From: Rosa chinensis
Taxonomy: Eukaryota; Streptophyta; Magnoliopsida; Rosales; Rosaceae
Length of the DNA: 64,000 nt
Direction: 5' to 3'
Assembly: GCF_002994745.2 (NCBI RefSeq)
Contig: NC_037093.1
Span: forward strand, 42,512,384-42,576,383
The notes under the pieces were generated by a model, which worked only from the letters and a program-made list of their open reading frames with translations, was not told the DNA's origin and did no database searches. The position numbers and the translations under genes are program-made. Of the stretch, positions 22,801 to 34,062 are shown one piece after another. Position 1 is the stretch's first letter. Every line of letters starts with the position of its first letter.

Positions 22801-25483
22801 TCAATATCTTCTTAGACTAAGTGATATATTTTGAAAGAAAAGTGTTTTGATAAGTTTTCCTTGAAATTAGACTGTAAAGATTTCTGGATGCTATGAAGGT
22901 TATATCTATGCATCTGCTGAACATGATTTGAGACAATTAAGGTATGTTTTCAAGAACTCTTGAAAATTTTTATCATTGATTATCAAGTGATTGCTTAAAG
23001 TGTATCAGGGATGCACCCTGAATATTTTAAAACTAGGATATATATTATGTGATGATCATATAATAACTACAGTGAATATGTTATCTCTAGTGCTCTTGTA
23101 TGATCTGGAATATCTTGCATATGTTGATAATCATTGTGTACAATTTGCTGGTGTAAAATTAAATAACAAGAAAATATCTCCCAAAATAAGTCTTGTTAAA
23201 TTTTACCGTAAGCACAGTTGGTGTCTTTCATCAAGCCTTGTGCTCGACGAAACTTCGGGAACCAACTTTGATCTTAGATCTCTGGGGTGTCTTAGTGGTA
23301 CATGTTGCACACAGCAAACCGCCACTAGGATCTCTCATTGATTTTAAAGGTTATAAGATCAAGAAACTTGTGTTGTGCATTTTAATTTCATGACTGTATC
23401 TCCCAAAGGAGGTTCAAACTTTACATGGCTTTAACTTGCACATACAGCACATCACAAAATTGATACAAATGCATTTGGTTTGCCTAGATCTTTTCCTCTT
23501 GCCATTAAAGGTGTTGACTGATCTTAGCAAAATAGCATTTTTATCCATTTTGGTTTTGTGAATAAGAAACTTCAGAATGTCATGTCTTCTTGCCACACAG
23601 GTGTTGCTTGACATTGTCTAAAGGGGCTTACTACGGTACATCTTGTTTGATGTGATCACTATATTTATATTGTTTGCTAAGCTGTCTGTTATTTTTCCAT
23701 TGCCTGTGAGACTAGCAAACTACAGAAACGTTAAAGTTGGCATGGATGTTGAAATTATCAGTATGGTTTAAGTTGAGCATGGCAATTTACAATAGCAAAT
23801 TTTCCAAGTACTTGGAGTGTGAACCTATTTGTTTGAATCATTCACATGTTTAATGTGATGCTTAGTGGTATTCAATATATCTGGTATATGTTGATATTTT
23901 TTTTTTTGTCAAGAAAATTGCTGTCATGTTTTGACAAGGTTGTTTTGGTATATTTTTCAAGGTATAAACATGGTTTAAGTTCCTTAGTTACTTGATCTAA
24001 ATGCAAATTGCAATAAGGAGCATGTTTATATTATGATACTTGATTTGCCTATTGACATGAAAATTTCAAATAGCATCACCACCTTTTATCCTAACGAGCA
24101 TTTGGCTACAGAGTTCCCTTGTTTATGTGTCTTATTGTCTATACGAAAGTTTTGTTTTTAGACAACAATTTTTTTTTTTTTCCACAGGGGAAAGTATTTG
24201 ACATATGTGTGTCGTTTACTGTAAAAGAATTGTGTGGCTTATCACTTGATTGCTTAAAATCTACTACTTGGTAATTTATGGTTTCACAATTTCACCATTT
24301 TTCATGGTCATATGGATGCTCGGATTTGATAAGGGACAGTGGGAGTAAGGATTTACTTTCACAAGTTAAGTTTTCATGAGAAAAGATATTCCTGATTCTT
24401 TTATCAAAAAAAAAAAAAATTTCCATTAAAGTTTTGACATTATTTAATAGCCTATGAAGTTTTCCCAATCTTATAGATTTTGGACAAGTTAAATTTTCTT
24501 ATTTAGATATTGCTATTAAGTAAGGATAAATCAAGAAATTGGTGGTCTGTTTTATGATCCATTTTCACTGAATAAAGATTGTTTTCATGTTCTTTAGTGG
24601 AAGTTCTAAATTTCCTTGGTTTAGTGGGAGTACTTTCTTTCTTACTGACCTACAGTTCTTCCTTTAGCAACTGTTTTTGTTAAGTTGCCGATTATCTTGA
24701 AAGTGCATTCCCAGATTTATTGGATTAAGTTTTTCCATGGACTCGAGTTCTTATGCCAGAAGGTTTTGGTTATTATCCACAGATTATGAATATTCAAAGT
24801 CTTTTCTTTGTTCATGTTGTCTTTGAATTTTTAAGGCAACGTTAAGGTTAGAACTCTCTGATGAGATAATTCATAATCTCAGCTGGAGCTATTAACTTCT
24901 TCTGATTGATGATTTTCTTGTTGAGATTTGGTTTGGGATATCTGCTCTATGATGAAGTTTTCTACCAAGGATTTCATGATTAAAATTCCATGGTATTATG
25001 TTTATTTCTTGCTGCAGCAGTGTTGTTTTCGGCTAAAGCATTATGTGCTTTGAAATATAAATAGCTATTTGATTTTAGTTGTTCTCGTATTGCAGAGGCA
25101 ACATATGGAATCTATCAAGATGGTAAGGAACACATACAACTGAGTTTCATTGGAAACTTGTGTTTCTTTGAGGTTTTATCATTCAAAACCATTAAGAGGA
25201 CCAAGTACAAGGCATAAAGTTTTGATACATGGAGGAGCCTTTGTACATTACGGATATATCTTTTGTTTGGTAACTCATGTAGATTACAGTTGCAACATTA
25301 GTAGTTATGAAGGTCTTGTGTTCTGTTGAACATAAAGCTCCTCCTTGGCTCTATGTTGTGGTTGTTCTTTGACAGAGTTTTGAATTAGATTTTAAAAGAT
25401 CATGATTCTCTTGTGCGCACTAAAGAATTGATTACTATATCTGATCACAATGGTATTCTTGTTGAGTAAACTTATGATAGTCC

Positions 25484-25494
25484 AAGTGGGAGAA
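25484..25494 (+). promoter_or_regulatory. Polypurine tract of the LARD-like element
   Basis: AAGTGGGAGAA ends exactly where the 3' LTR starts, as needed for plus-strand priming. Confidence 0.85.
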
Positions 25495-25980
25495 TGTAAG
25501 ACTAAAATGGACTTTATCATTAGTTTACATCGAGTCATCAACAACTTACCAATTTACGCAGAATAAGTAATTGGAGAATCTTGAGACTTTAATCCGATAT
25601 TTTATTTATGGTGTATCCACGTAAATTATGGAGAAATCTAATATGACATGGTTATTAAGTTAACCTAAAATGATATGCAATTACAATAGAGATTTGGACT
25701 TGAATTGTTTCCTTTATGGGAGGTTACAGAATATCCAATTCTCTATATAAAGCTTGGGTCCCTGCACTCTCTCATATGCTCTCGGTAATACAGTCTCTTG
25801 CCCCATACAAAGAATACCAAATATTGAGATGCAGTGCAGAAGACTTAGGCTTGGATTGAGTGACCATTCAGTTTAAAGGTTCATGATCCATTTCTAATTT
25901 ATTTCTTGTTCTTATTTTTATACAATTGTATCTGTATTCCTTGTGAAGCGATTTAATAGTTTTTTCTGTTTAAGTTTACA
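25495..25980 (+). repeat. 3' LTR of the LARD-like element
   Basis: Same length as the 5' copy; no difference seen by eye. Followed at once by the GCAAA target duplication. Confidence 0.93.
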
Positions 25981-25985
25981 GCAAA

Positions 25986-26689
25986 AGGATCTAACTATTT
26001 ACTCAAAATCTTTTCTGGGAGGTGGATCAATTGCACCATCATTTTCTTCATAATTTTATAACTACAAGGCACAATCTTCAGTAATGCATTTATCCCATCC
26101 AATTCCTGCAATGCAACCTTGTAACAGTCTTGTGATGAATTCTTCCTCCACAACCTTGTATTATTATTTTATTTTGGTCTTTACTATTATTGTTATTAAG
26201 ACAATCCATAGATTTATTATAATCCAAACAAATCTTGCTAATATAATACATTAGAATCTGTTGAAATCCATATGGAATTAAAATATTCCGTGGATTATGT
26301 AGAATCCATGGATTTTATAAAGCTTGACAAAATCATTTAAAATCAAGATTGAATACACCCCCCTTAGTTTTTGGGTTTGTGGAAAAGAAAATCAGGTTTT
26401 ACAAGCACTTAGAGCCAAAAGAAAAATGAACTCAACAAGAGAATTGCTTACTAGGACGCTTAGAATTTATGATTTCCCTTCCCTTCATTTCTTTAACCCC
26501 TCACCTAAGCCCCATTACAACCTAAATAAAAGACCTTGTGATCCAAGAGAACTCATGCTATGATCATGTAGAGAAAATATGAAAGAGCAAGCCTATGGAA
26601 AGCATGTCAATTGAATTGCTTTTGAGTGCAAACACTAACCATTAAACACTAGAGTGAAAATAAGTGATATCCATGTGAGTTTGATGGTT
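25986..26689. other. No gene recognised
   Basis: Continuation of the pre-insertion flank, then AT-rich sequence with an imperfect repeat of AATCCATGGATT-like words around 26260-26320. The 79-codon frame at 26324-26563 matches nothing known. Confidence 0.45.
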
Positions 26690-28229
26690 AGACAAATGCG
26701 GTTTAAGTTAAACCCATGTGAATCATTTACGGTGGCACACATGGCATATGCATTCAATCTATTTTGTCGAGCACGACTTTCCAAATCCAATTATTAGCTT
26801 TGCATTTTGAAATTTTGGTTTTTAAGCTTGCTTAATTGAAAGTCATTCCACAAAGTCATGGATCTTTAAGGGAAATGGTTAAATTTTCATCGAGGATGCA
26901 AGTGTGCCTTTTAGTTTGTTTGTGCTAGTTTAGTTCATGTTTTTGCTTGAGGACAAGCAAAGTATAAGTGTGAGGTATTTTATTAGGTCTATAATCCCTA
27001 GTAATTATTCCCCTAATCTTACAATTTTGCTTAACCTTTGTGTTTATTTATATATATATTTATTATGTTTTCCTTATCATACTAGGAAATGATGGAGAAT
27101 CTTGGAAATGCACTAAAAAGTCTTTTAGCACATTTTCCTACTCCGTCTAGGAGAAACCGAGCTAGACAAGGAAGGAAGAGCGGTAGACTGAACAAATGAA
27201 CTCCAAATGAGTTGAAACTTTTCAGATCTGTTCTAGACATCCTAATTAAGGATCATTTTGTATGAAGAGTGCAAGGCCTTCAAAAGATTGGTCCAAGTTT
27301 CTGACTAAAAGATAAAAACTGTAAAACCAGACCTGCATGGATTCCGGCAGCAGTTCTAGCCAAACCACTGTGAACTAAGCTCTGAAATTTTACCAAGATG
27401 ATCTACACTCATGGAGGAATATTGGTATCAAGAAGTCAAAGGCAAATTCCGAACTCTCGGTGGAGATTCAATTGAAAGAAGAAAGGAGAAGAAAGTGCGC
27501 AAACGGACAAAAAAATGGGTCACTTGTGGTCAATGCAGAAATCCGGACATTTCCGGCTGAGTTGGCCGGTTGAGAACATGTGTGGAGGATAAGGAAGAGC
27601 TTACTAGGGTTAGAGACTTTAGGTCTAGGTTATTTTGAAATTCAAAATTTGAAAGATGACAAGTGGTCCGATTCTTACACCTTACACCTTTGTCTCCCAT
27701 TTATTACCTTATTCCCTTACACAGTGACCCTTCTACCCTTACTTTTTCTCCATCACAAAAATATTTATGGGCTTTCTAGGTCATTTCTATGTGGAGTTAA
27801 AGACTAAATCCACATTTTGTGGTTACAAATTTGTCAATCACATCTAGCCTTTCATTTCTTTTTATCTCCACCCTTGATTTGAATTACTTTGGCCTTTAAA
27901 TAGCTCATTCTCTTTCCTCAAAACCATGCACCCCCTTGGCTCTCTCATTTTGGAGCATCAAAATCTCTATTTTCTCTGGTTTTAGGTTAGTTTTTCATAC
28001 CATATACATAGTTCTTTGAGTTTTGTGTAAGAGAAAAGTGTGTAGCCACTTGAGTTTCACCAAAACCGAAGTATCTACACACTTTGATTAATCACTTATG
28101 TTGTTTCTCACACATTCAAGCCTTGTTCTTACTTTGTTCTTGAGATTTTGTGGATTTGTATAGTGATTTCGGTTCTAGAAACCGAAATCCCTATACTTTG
28201 AAGCATTTCTCTTCTCATATAGCATCTAG

Positions 28230-29144
28230 CAAGGACCAAAATATCGAGTTTCGAGGAAATTTCGATGGTTCCGGAAACGGAAATATCGAGGATATATCGA
28301 TTTCGGTAAATAATCAAGAAAAATGATGGAAATTTGAAGAAAAACATGGAAATTTTAAGTAAAACTTTTAGATATGTTTATTTAATCAATTGTCTACTAT
28401 ATATGAAAAGAAAACCTTAATAAACATTGTTATATAGTGATTTGTAATAATTTAAGATGAAACGGTAAATGCTGAATCGCCTACAACTCTGAAAATTTTA
28501 GAAATAATTTTTTGATGGCCGGAAATCCAATGGGAGGCTAGGCCATTACATATTATATACATTCTTTGTACATATCATACATTACACCTTGAATTGCATG
28601 AGTAACTTAGAATCACGTAGAAGACTTATGAGGTACAAAATTCAAAATGTAATTGATTGTTCTATGTTAGTTATTGATTGAACATTTACCTAAGTTTTCA
28701 GATTCGTAGGCAAAATGAATATATATTAGAATGTTGCAATGATAACACAAGTGTAGGTGCAGCAGAGTTGGCTAAGGCTCTTGCTCAAAGAGAAATGAAG
28801 TGACCAAGGTTTGAGCCTTGGTGACTTTGTTGATTTTTTTTTATTGGAATTTTTGGCCAACTATATGTCAACCACATGATGTTGATGTTGCATGTGACTG
28901 ATGTGAGAAAGGGTGGTCGAGTGGTGGTGACTTTGCGTGTGACTGATGTGAGAAAGGGTAGGCAGAGTCGGAAGGTTTCGGAAATTACCCAAAATTTCGA
29001 AAAATATCGTCAATTTCTCGAAATTTCGGGAAATTTCTAAAATATCCGTCGAAATATACTTGGATGATCACGGAAATATCGACACCCAAACAAAACGAAA
29101 ATTTAGACGAAATATTGCCGAAACTTTCGATTTTTTAGTCCTTG
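28230..29144. mobile_element. Non-autonomous hAT element, 915 bp, 8-bp TSD
   Basis: The 8-bp direct repeat GCATCTAG flanks it (28222-28229 and 29145-29152), the size made by hAT transposases. Its ends are imperfect inverted repeats: CAAGGACCAAAATATCGA on the left and, on the right, the reverse complement of TCGATTTTTTAGTCCTTG. The subterminal parts are full of TTTCG/CGAAA words. No transposase frame. Confidence 0.88.
28760..28826 (+). other. tRNA/SINE-like segment inside the hAT element
   Basis: TTGGCTAAGGCTC near 28769 resembles an RNA polymerase III A box, and GGTTTGAGCC near 28808 resembles a B box (consensus GGTTCGANNCC). The spacing is about 35 bases, followed by a T-run near 28832. No cloverleaf could be drawn with confidence, so it may be a captured SINE head or chance. 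Confidence 0.35.
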
Positions 29145-30189
29145 GCATCTAGGAGGCAAGGGAGACATCTTGTGCTTTTGGTTTGGCTCCAAAAAGAGTC
29201 AAACCCATGGGTATATCACTTGTTCTCCATTCTTTGCTCTCTTTTATTTGTTATTTATGATGTTTATGGCTTGTAGTTGTATAAATATGAGTTGTGAGTA
29301 GTTGAATTTGGGGCTAGGGCTAACTTGTGCACAAAATAATGTAATTCCTATGTTCTTTAATGTTTATGCATGTTTTGAATCTTTTGGCCACTATACTTTC
29401 ATGTATCCTAAGTATGTTCATAGATTTATCACCGAGAAGCATGCTTTAGGAAATTAATGAATTGGAAACATGAACTTGATAAATTCTTGATTCCGTGAGC
29501 ATGTGTAGCTAAATAGGTGGTGGCTTAGCTTATTCCTACGGAAAGAACTAAGTTGCTTGAATTTCTTACCTTGAAATTAAAGCATGATGTTATGAGTTTA
29601 GGTTCCTGAAGAATTTAGGCTCACGACACCATAGGCCATTTAGGATCCGGAAGATTTGAATGGTATAAAGATTGTGTACTGTAGCTTTGCTTCGGAAGAG
29701 ATTGTTAAATTGCATGACTAGTTGGTTTCTTGGTAGCTTCATCAAAGCACTAAGGGCGAATTTATCAAAGTATGTTGTTACATTAATTTGGGGTTACATT
29801 ATGTGCATGAGTAAGGTTAGGTGTGATGCCTAAGTCTCTATTTCTCTCTTACATCAAAGTCTCTATTTTTATTTGCTTACTTTATTTTTGTGTAGTTTAA
29901 TTTGTTTGCGTAAACTCTAAAATCAATCAATCCGATTCACCACTTTACCACTATGAATATCATTTTTGGTAGTTTTGGCTTCCAAATGGCCGAGACTATT
30001 GATTTGTAAAAAGGTAGACTTGCATGTGTTTTCTAGGTTTATTTTCACGGTAATCTAGCTGGGGTAGAGTTACTCAATCCTTTGGATACGATACTCTCAC
30101 TTTCCCTTTAATAAAACTTGACCTCCTATACTTGAGAGTAGGGCACATCATTCATAAATTGCATACATTTTCATATTCAATGATGTCCC

Positions 30190-30491
30190 CAACACTAACA
30201 ATCTGTAAATATCAAAGAGTATGTCCCCAACATCTCAGCAATCACCTGAAAATAAAAATATCTAAAGTTTTCAACTTCAAACATTTGATGAAATGGTTTT
30301 GAAACTGAAAAATCACATTTCCAAGTGTGCTTGAACCAAAAAGTAAGGGAAAATAACAAGATTTATGTCACTTTCTGCATAATGGGTACACAAAAAAAGC
30401 TACTGCTTGATTCTTAGTCTGTATTGGAGCAAGGTTTGTCATCTTTAACATTGAGAATACGGTTTTCATTAGTTGCATGATTCTCAGTCAT
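30190..30491 (-). pseudogene. NIP aquaporin pseudogene, exons 1-2 only
   Basis: A diverged copy of the first exon, intron 1 and start of exon 2 of the intact NIP gene at 53269-55193. Exon 1 starts at 30491 (MTENHATNENRILNV) but hits TAA after 26 codons where the intact gene reads Gln. The splice donor has changed (GAAAGTGAC for GAAGGTGAC). Exon 2 reads VIAEMLGTYSLIFTDC, then a stop, and is cut at about 30190 next to the Gypsy LTR. The remaining exons are absent. Upstream homology resumes in pieces at 31389-31508 and 48423-48460, split by a solo LTR and an hAT transposon. Confidence 0.85.
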
Positions 30492-30690
30492 GGCTTAAAA
30501 GCACTAGATAAAAGCTGAGGAAATAGAGAGAGAACAAAGTAACCCAGAAGGAGAAATTGCTTGTGTATTTTGTTAGAACAATGCACAATAAGCAAAGGAT
30601 CGTATACCACAAAGAATTGTATATAGATATTGATATAATTATGAAATCAATTGACCAAAGTAAATCAATCCTAATACACGAACAATTCTA

Positions 30691-30721
30691 ATATATATGT
30701 ATATATATATATATATATATA
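30691..30721. repeat. AT microsatellite in solo LTR
   Basis: Nearly pure AT repeat, interrupted once by a G. Confidence 0.9.
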
Positions 30722-31194
30722 TGTACACACAAAATGAATAAGTTTTGTTGAAATTAAACAAAGAGAGAATTGAATCACTGACTTGATAATAGATAGAGGC
30801 TTGCTTGCAGCAATCTCCTAAGACAGAAATTCGTCCCTACTCTTGTGCTTGTAGTTCCTTGGACGTCTATCTTGCAGGATACAACTATCTGATTCAAGTC
30901 GAAGCACTTCGACTTGAATCCTATCAAACTTTACTATGTGTTTCTCTTTTCAGAAGAAGGAGGGGAGAGGAGAAGCGTGCATTCTGTTTCTTCTTGCGTT
31001 CCATATATAGACCTCAGACGAACAGTTGTAACTGTTTGTTCCAATTTCAAACTCAATGAACAGTTGTAACTGTTGATAACTGTTGTTTGATATTTATCCG
31101 AAAATCAAACAAGAACCAGAAACAAACGCAAAAAATTTTCCTTGTTTGGCCCAAGTCCCAAGTGCCCCAAGGCCCAAGGCCCATCTATGATATT

Positions 31195-31238
<44 letters not shown>
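31195..31238. repeat. AT microsatellite in solo LTR
   Basis: About 21 AT units in a row within the solo LTR. Confidence 0.9.
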
Positions 31239-31240
<2 letters not shown>

Positions 31241-32269
31241 CAACAGGGCATAGGTCTACATCCTCCCAATTTTGGGCATTGCCTCTCTTTGTCCATTTAA
31301 TAAGTGTTTTAAGAACCCTTATTAAAGGACATATTCCTTAAACCATTTCTTAGATGTGGGAGTCTCTCCCACATTCTCCAACATATTTTTATTTTTTATT
31401 TTCCACTCAATCTTCATGAAGTGAGAAAATGTTGACCAGTTGGAATGGCTCTTATTGATCTTTCTTTGTTTTATCAAGAGGGGTTATGGTTCGTATGAAG
31501 GATTTCATCAGGGGAGAGCAGAAACTGAAATGGACATCAAAAACAGGCCGAACCGGCCCGGAAGACCGGCTCGGGGACCGAACCGGATGAAACAAGACTG
31601 CAAAAAAAAAAACGGACCGGACCGAAATTTAACGGTTGGGGACCGGGTTTAGCTTCAGAACCGACCGAAAATAACCGAACCGGTTCCCATATTTAATATT
31701 TATTTAAATTATTATTATTTTAATTAATTTAGTATTATTTATATATTTTTAAATGGGTGTCGAATTTTAATTGGTGGAAATCAGGTTACAGTACTCCCTG
31801 GCTAGTCCTTGCTGCACTGGATTACTCTCAATGAGAGAAAACCTAGCTGACTTAGTCAGCCTCTCATTTCGACAACCTCATCTCTCCCAACCCTCATCTC
31901 TCTCGACTCACACACACAGCTAACCACAGATGCTGAAATCAAAAGCCAACTGTTCGATCCGCACCCACCCCGTCCCAACCTGAATCCCAACTCGAAGCAA
32001 GTGAATCCCGGCGATCGACAAAATCAAAAGCCGGTGGCCTCTCAATCTTGACAAACCCCAACACTTTGGTGTCGAAATCAATCGATTCAAAGCCATCAGA
32101 GGAAGTTGGTGCTTTGATCTTTTCTTTCATGATCTTTTTCTTTGTGTTGGTCTTCCTTTTGATCTCTTCTTCTCTTGCTCATTACAGTACGTCTTCTTCC
32201 TTCATCTGCTGCACTTTCTCAGCTGATCGACAACGCCAAGGCTCTTCTCAGCTCTTATCTCATCTGTAG

Positions 32270-34062
32270 ATGGAATCGGTATGGAAAGCATCAGCTCTCA
32301 TCTCATCTCATCACTTTTGGAGTTCGATTTTGAATTGATTTTGAGTTTGATTTTGGGTTCAGCTTGTTTGGGAGCATCAGTTTCGGATTGATATGCGTTT
32401 GGGTTCAACTTGTTTCGATTTGATCTTAAGTTTCTTGCTTGCTTCTTCAGTTCGATTTTGGGTTCAGCACTTCATCTTGTTTCGAAGTGATCTTTCCTTT
32501 CTTACTTGCTTGCTTCTTCAGTTCTTCTAATGAGCATGAGAGCATCAATTTGATTTTGAAATGAGCATGATCAGTTTGGTTTTGTTATTAGTGCTACTGA
32601 TTGTTTGAGAATTGTGGTTTGATTACTTTTGTTTCGATTTACTAGTCTGAAAGAATTTTTGAGCTGCTCTGTTGTTTTCGTTTGTATCTTATTCTTTACT
32701 GATTTGATTTTTTCTTACTTTCTTATCAGGGAAGTGGAGCATCGCAAACTCCCAATGCGACACCAACTAGGTCCAGCACCAGAACAACACCAACTGCTAC
32801 AAGTGAAGCTGCTGCACCGCTTATGCTTCCTCCCCCACCACCTTCTGCAGCTGCTGCTCCAATTCGTGAAGCTGAGTATGTGAAGAGGAAGAACCAATCT
32901 GCAGCATGGGACCATTTTGAGAAGATGAAGAATCCGGATGGTACTCTGTTGGCGAAACCAAGGGCTAAGTGCAAGTACTGTCCCACCACGTATGCTTGCG
33001 ACTCAAGATCAAATGGGACGACATCCATGAGGATTCATATGCTTTACCAATACAAGAAGTCTCCGGCATACCAATCGGCTAAGAAGCAAAAGTTTCTTTC
33101 TTTTGATTTTGCTGATAGTGGTGGTAAATTAGTTGCTAGGGGTGGGTTGGGACCCAGATGAATGTAGAAGAGCTTGTGCTAAAATGATTGTGAGGGATGA
33201 GCTGCCATTTAGTCATGTAGAGGGGCAGGGTTTTATTGATTTTATGAAAGTTACATCACCAAGGTTTGATCCTCCCTCTCGGAGGACAATTGGTAGAGAT
33301 ATTAGGGATATCTACCAATTTGAGAAGGAAAAGATTCGAGAGTTTTTAGCTAGGAACAATCTAAGGGTTTCTCTTACCACCGATACCTGGACTTCGGTCC
33401 AGAATATCAATTACCTTGTCTTGACAGCTCATTTCATAGATGAGACTTGGGCACTACACAAGAGAATAATAAACTTCACTGTTATTCCGAATCACAAGGT
33501 TAAGACAATAGGGAAATTGGTGGAGTCATGCTTGATTAATTAGGGTATTGAGAGAGTTTTCAGCATTGTAGTTGACAATGCATCGAGTAATCAGGTTGCA
33601 ATAGAGTATATGAAGGAGAAGATTGGGAATTGGAAGCAGTTAGTGTTAGGTGGGAGTTTTCTGCATGTTAGGTGTTGATGCCATGTTTTGAATCTGATTG
33701 TGAGGGATGGGATGGAGGAGCTTGATTCCTCCATCGATGCAATTAGGAACGCTATTAAGTTTATTAGGAGTTCACCTGCAAGGCTCGAGAAATTTAGGAA
33801 GTGTGCATCTAGAGAGAAGGTTGAACACAAGGGGGGGATTGTGCCTTTAAATGTGTGCACAAGGTGGAACTCCACCTATTTCATGTTAGACATAGCTGTG
33901 AAGTATAGGCAGGCCTTCGTGAGGTTGGAAGATGAGGACCAGTAGTACGAAAACTACTTTCAGGAAAGGGTTGGGGGAGGAAAAAGGGTCGGGCTGCCTA
34001 GAAATGAGGATTGGGATAAGGCTGCTAGGTTGGTGAAATTTCTCAAGATTTTTTATGATGCA
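32270..34062 (+). pseudogene. hAT transposase, N-terminal part
   Basis: A tiny first exon (32270-32278, Met-Glu-Ser) and exon 2 from 32730 give a protein like plant BED-type hAT transposases (RICESLEEPER group). The BED zinc finger (AWDHFEKMKN, CKYC, then MRIHMLYQYKKSP) has Tyr where the last Cys ligand is usual. A frameshift lies near 33130. Catalytic-core blocks follow: LTTDTWTSVQN with the first Asp, and VVDNASSN with the second. In-frame stops interrupt it at 33541 (Trp expected), about 33676 in the CCAHVLNLIV block, and 33943. The frame ends at FLKIFYDA, where the Gypsy element enters at the ATGCA target site. Reading resumes at 46453. Confidence 0.9.

Larger units (their letters stand above)
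19309..25980 (+). mobile_element. Complete non-coding LTR retrotransposon (LARD-like), 6672 bp
   Basis: Two 486-bp direct repeats (19309-19794 and 25495-25980) begin TGTAAGAC and end TTTACA and look identical when read side by side. GCAAA occurs directly before and after (19304-19308, 25981-25985), the 5-bp target duplication. A Met-tRNA-type primer site follows the 5' LTR, and a purine tract precedes the 3' LTR. The 5.7-kb interior has no gag, protease, integrase, reverse transcriptase or RNase H motif, and no frame longer than about 116 codons. It therefore moved with proteins supplied in trans. By structure it is a large retrotransposon derivative; the Copia or Gypsy parent cannot be told from what is left. 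Confidence 0.92.
26690..30150 (+). mobile_element. Truncated Gypsy element: 3' spacer and 3' LTR
   Basis: The piece GCTTGAGGACAAGCAAAG, then ATAAGTGTGAGG (26945-26975), is the polypurine region typical of large plant Gypsy elements, and a similar GGACAAGCAAAG-to-GTGTGAGG block lies in the Gypsy at 34063-46452. The LTR then runs from about 26976 to 30150, ending GGGCACATCA. It contains an inserted hAT element, so its own length is about 2.25 kb. The 5' part of the element is missing. Its right end cuts exon 2 of the NIP pseudogene copy. Confidence 0.65.
30571..31383 (-). mobile_element. Solo LTR, 813 bp, with 5-bp TSD
   Basis: The block is bounded by TGTTAGAAC and CTCCAACA and flanked by TATTT at 30566-30570 and 31384-31388. 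Read on the minus strand it starts TGTTGGAGAATGTGGGAG and carries CTATATATGG, a TATA-like box, so the minus strand is the likely sense. No internal region follows, so it is a solo LTR left by recombination, most likely Copia type. It sits in the upstream region of the NIP pseudogene. Two AT microsatellites lie inside. Confidence 0.85.

Noticed and set aside
28760..28826. A true tRNA gene.
   Set aside because: A/B-box-like words are present but the acceptor and anticodon stems do not pair convincingly; kept only as a SINE-like segment.
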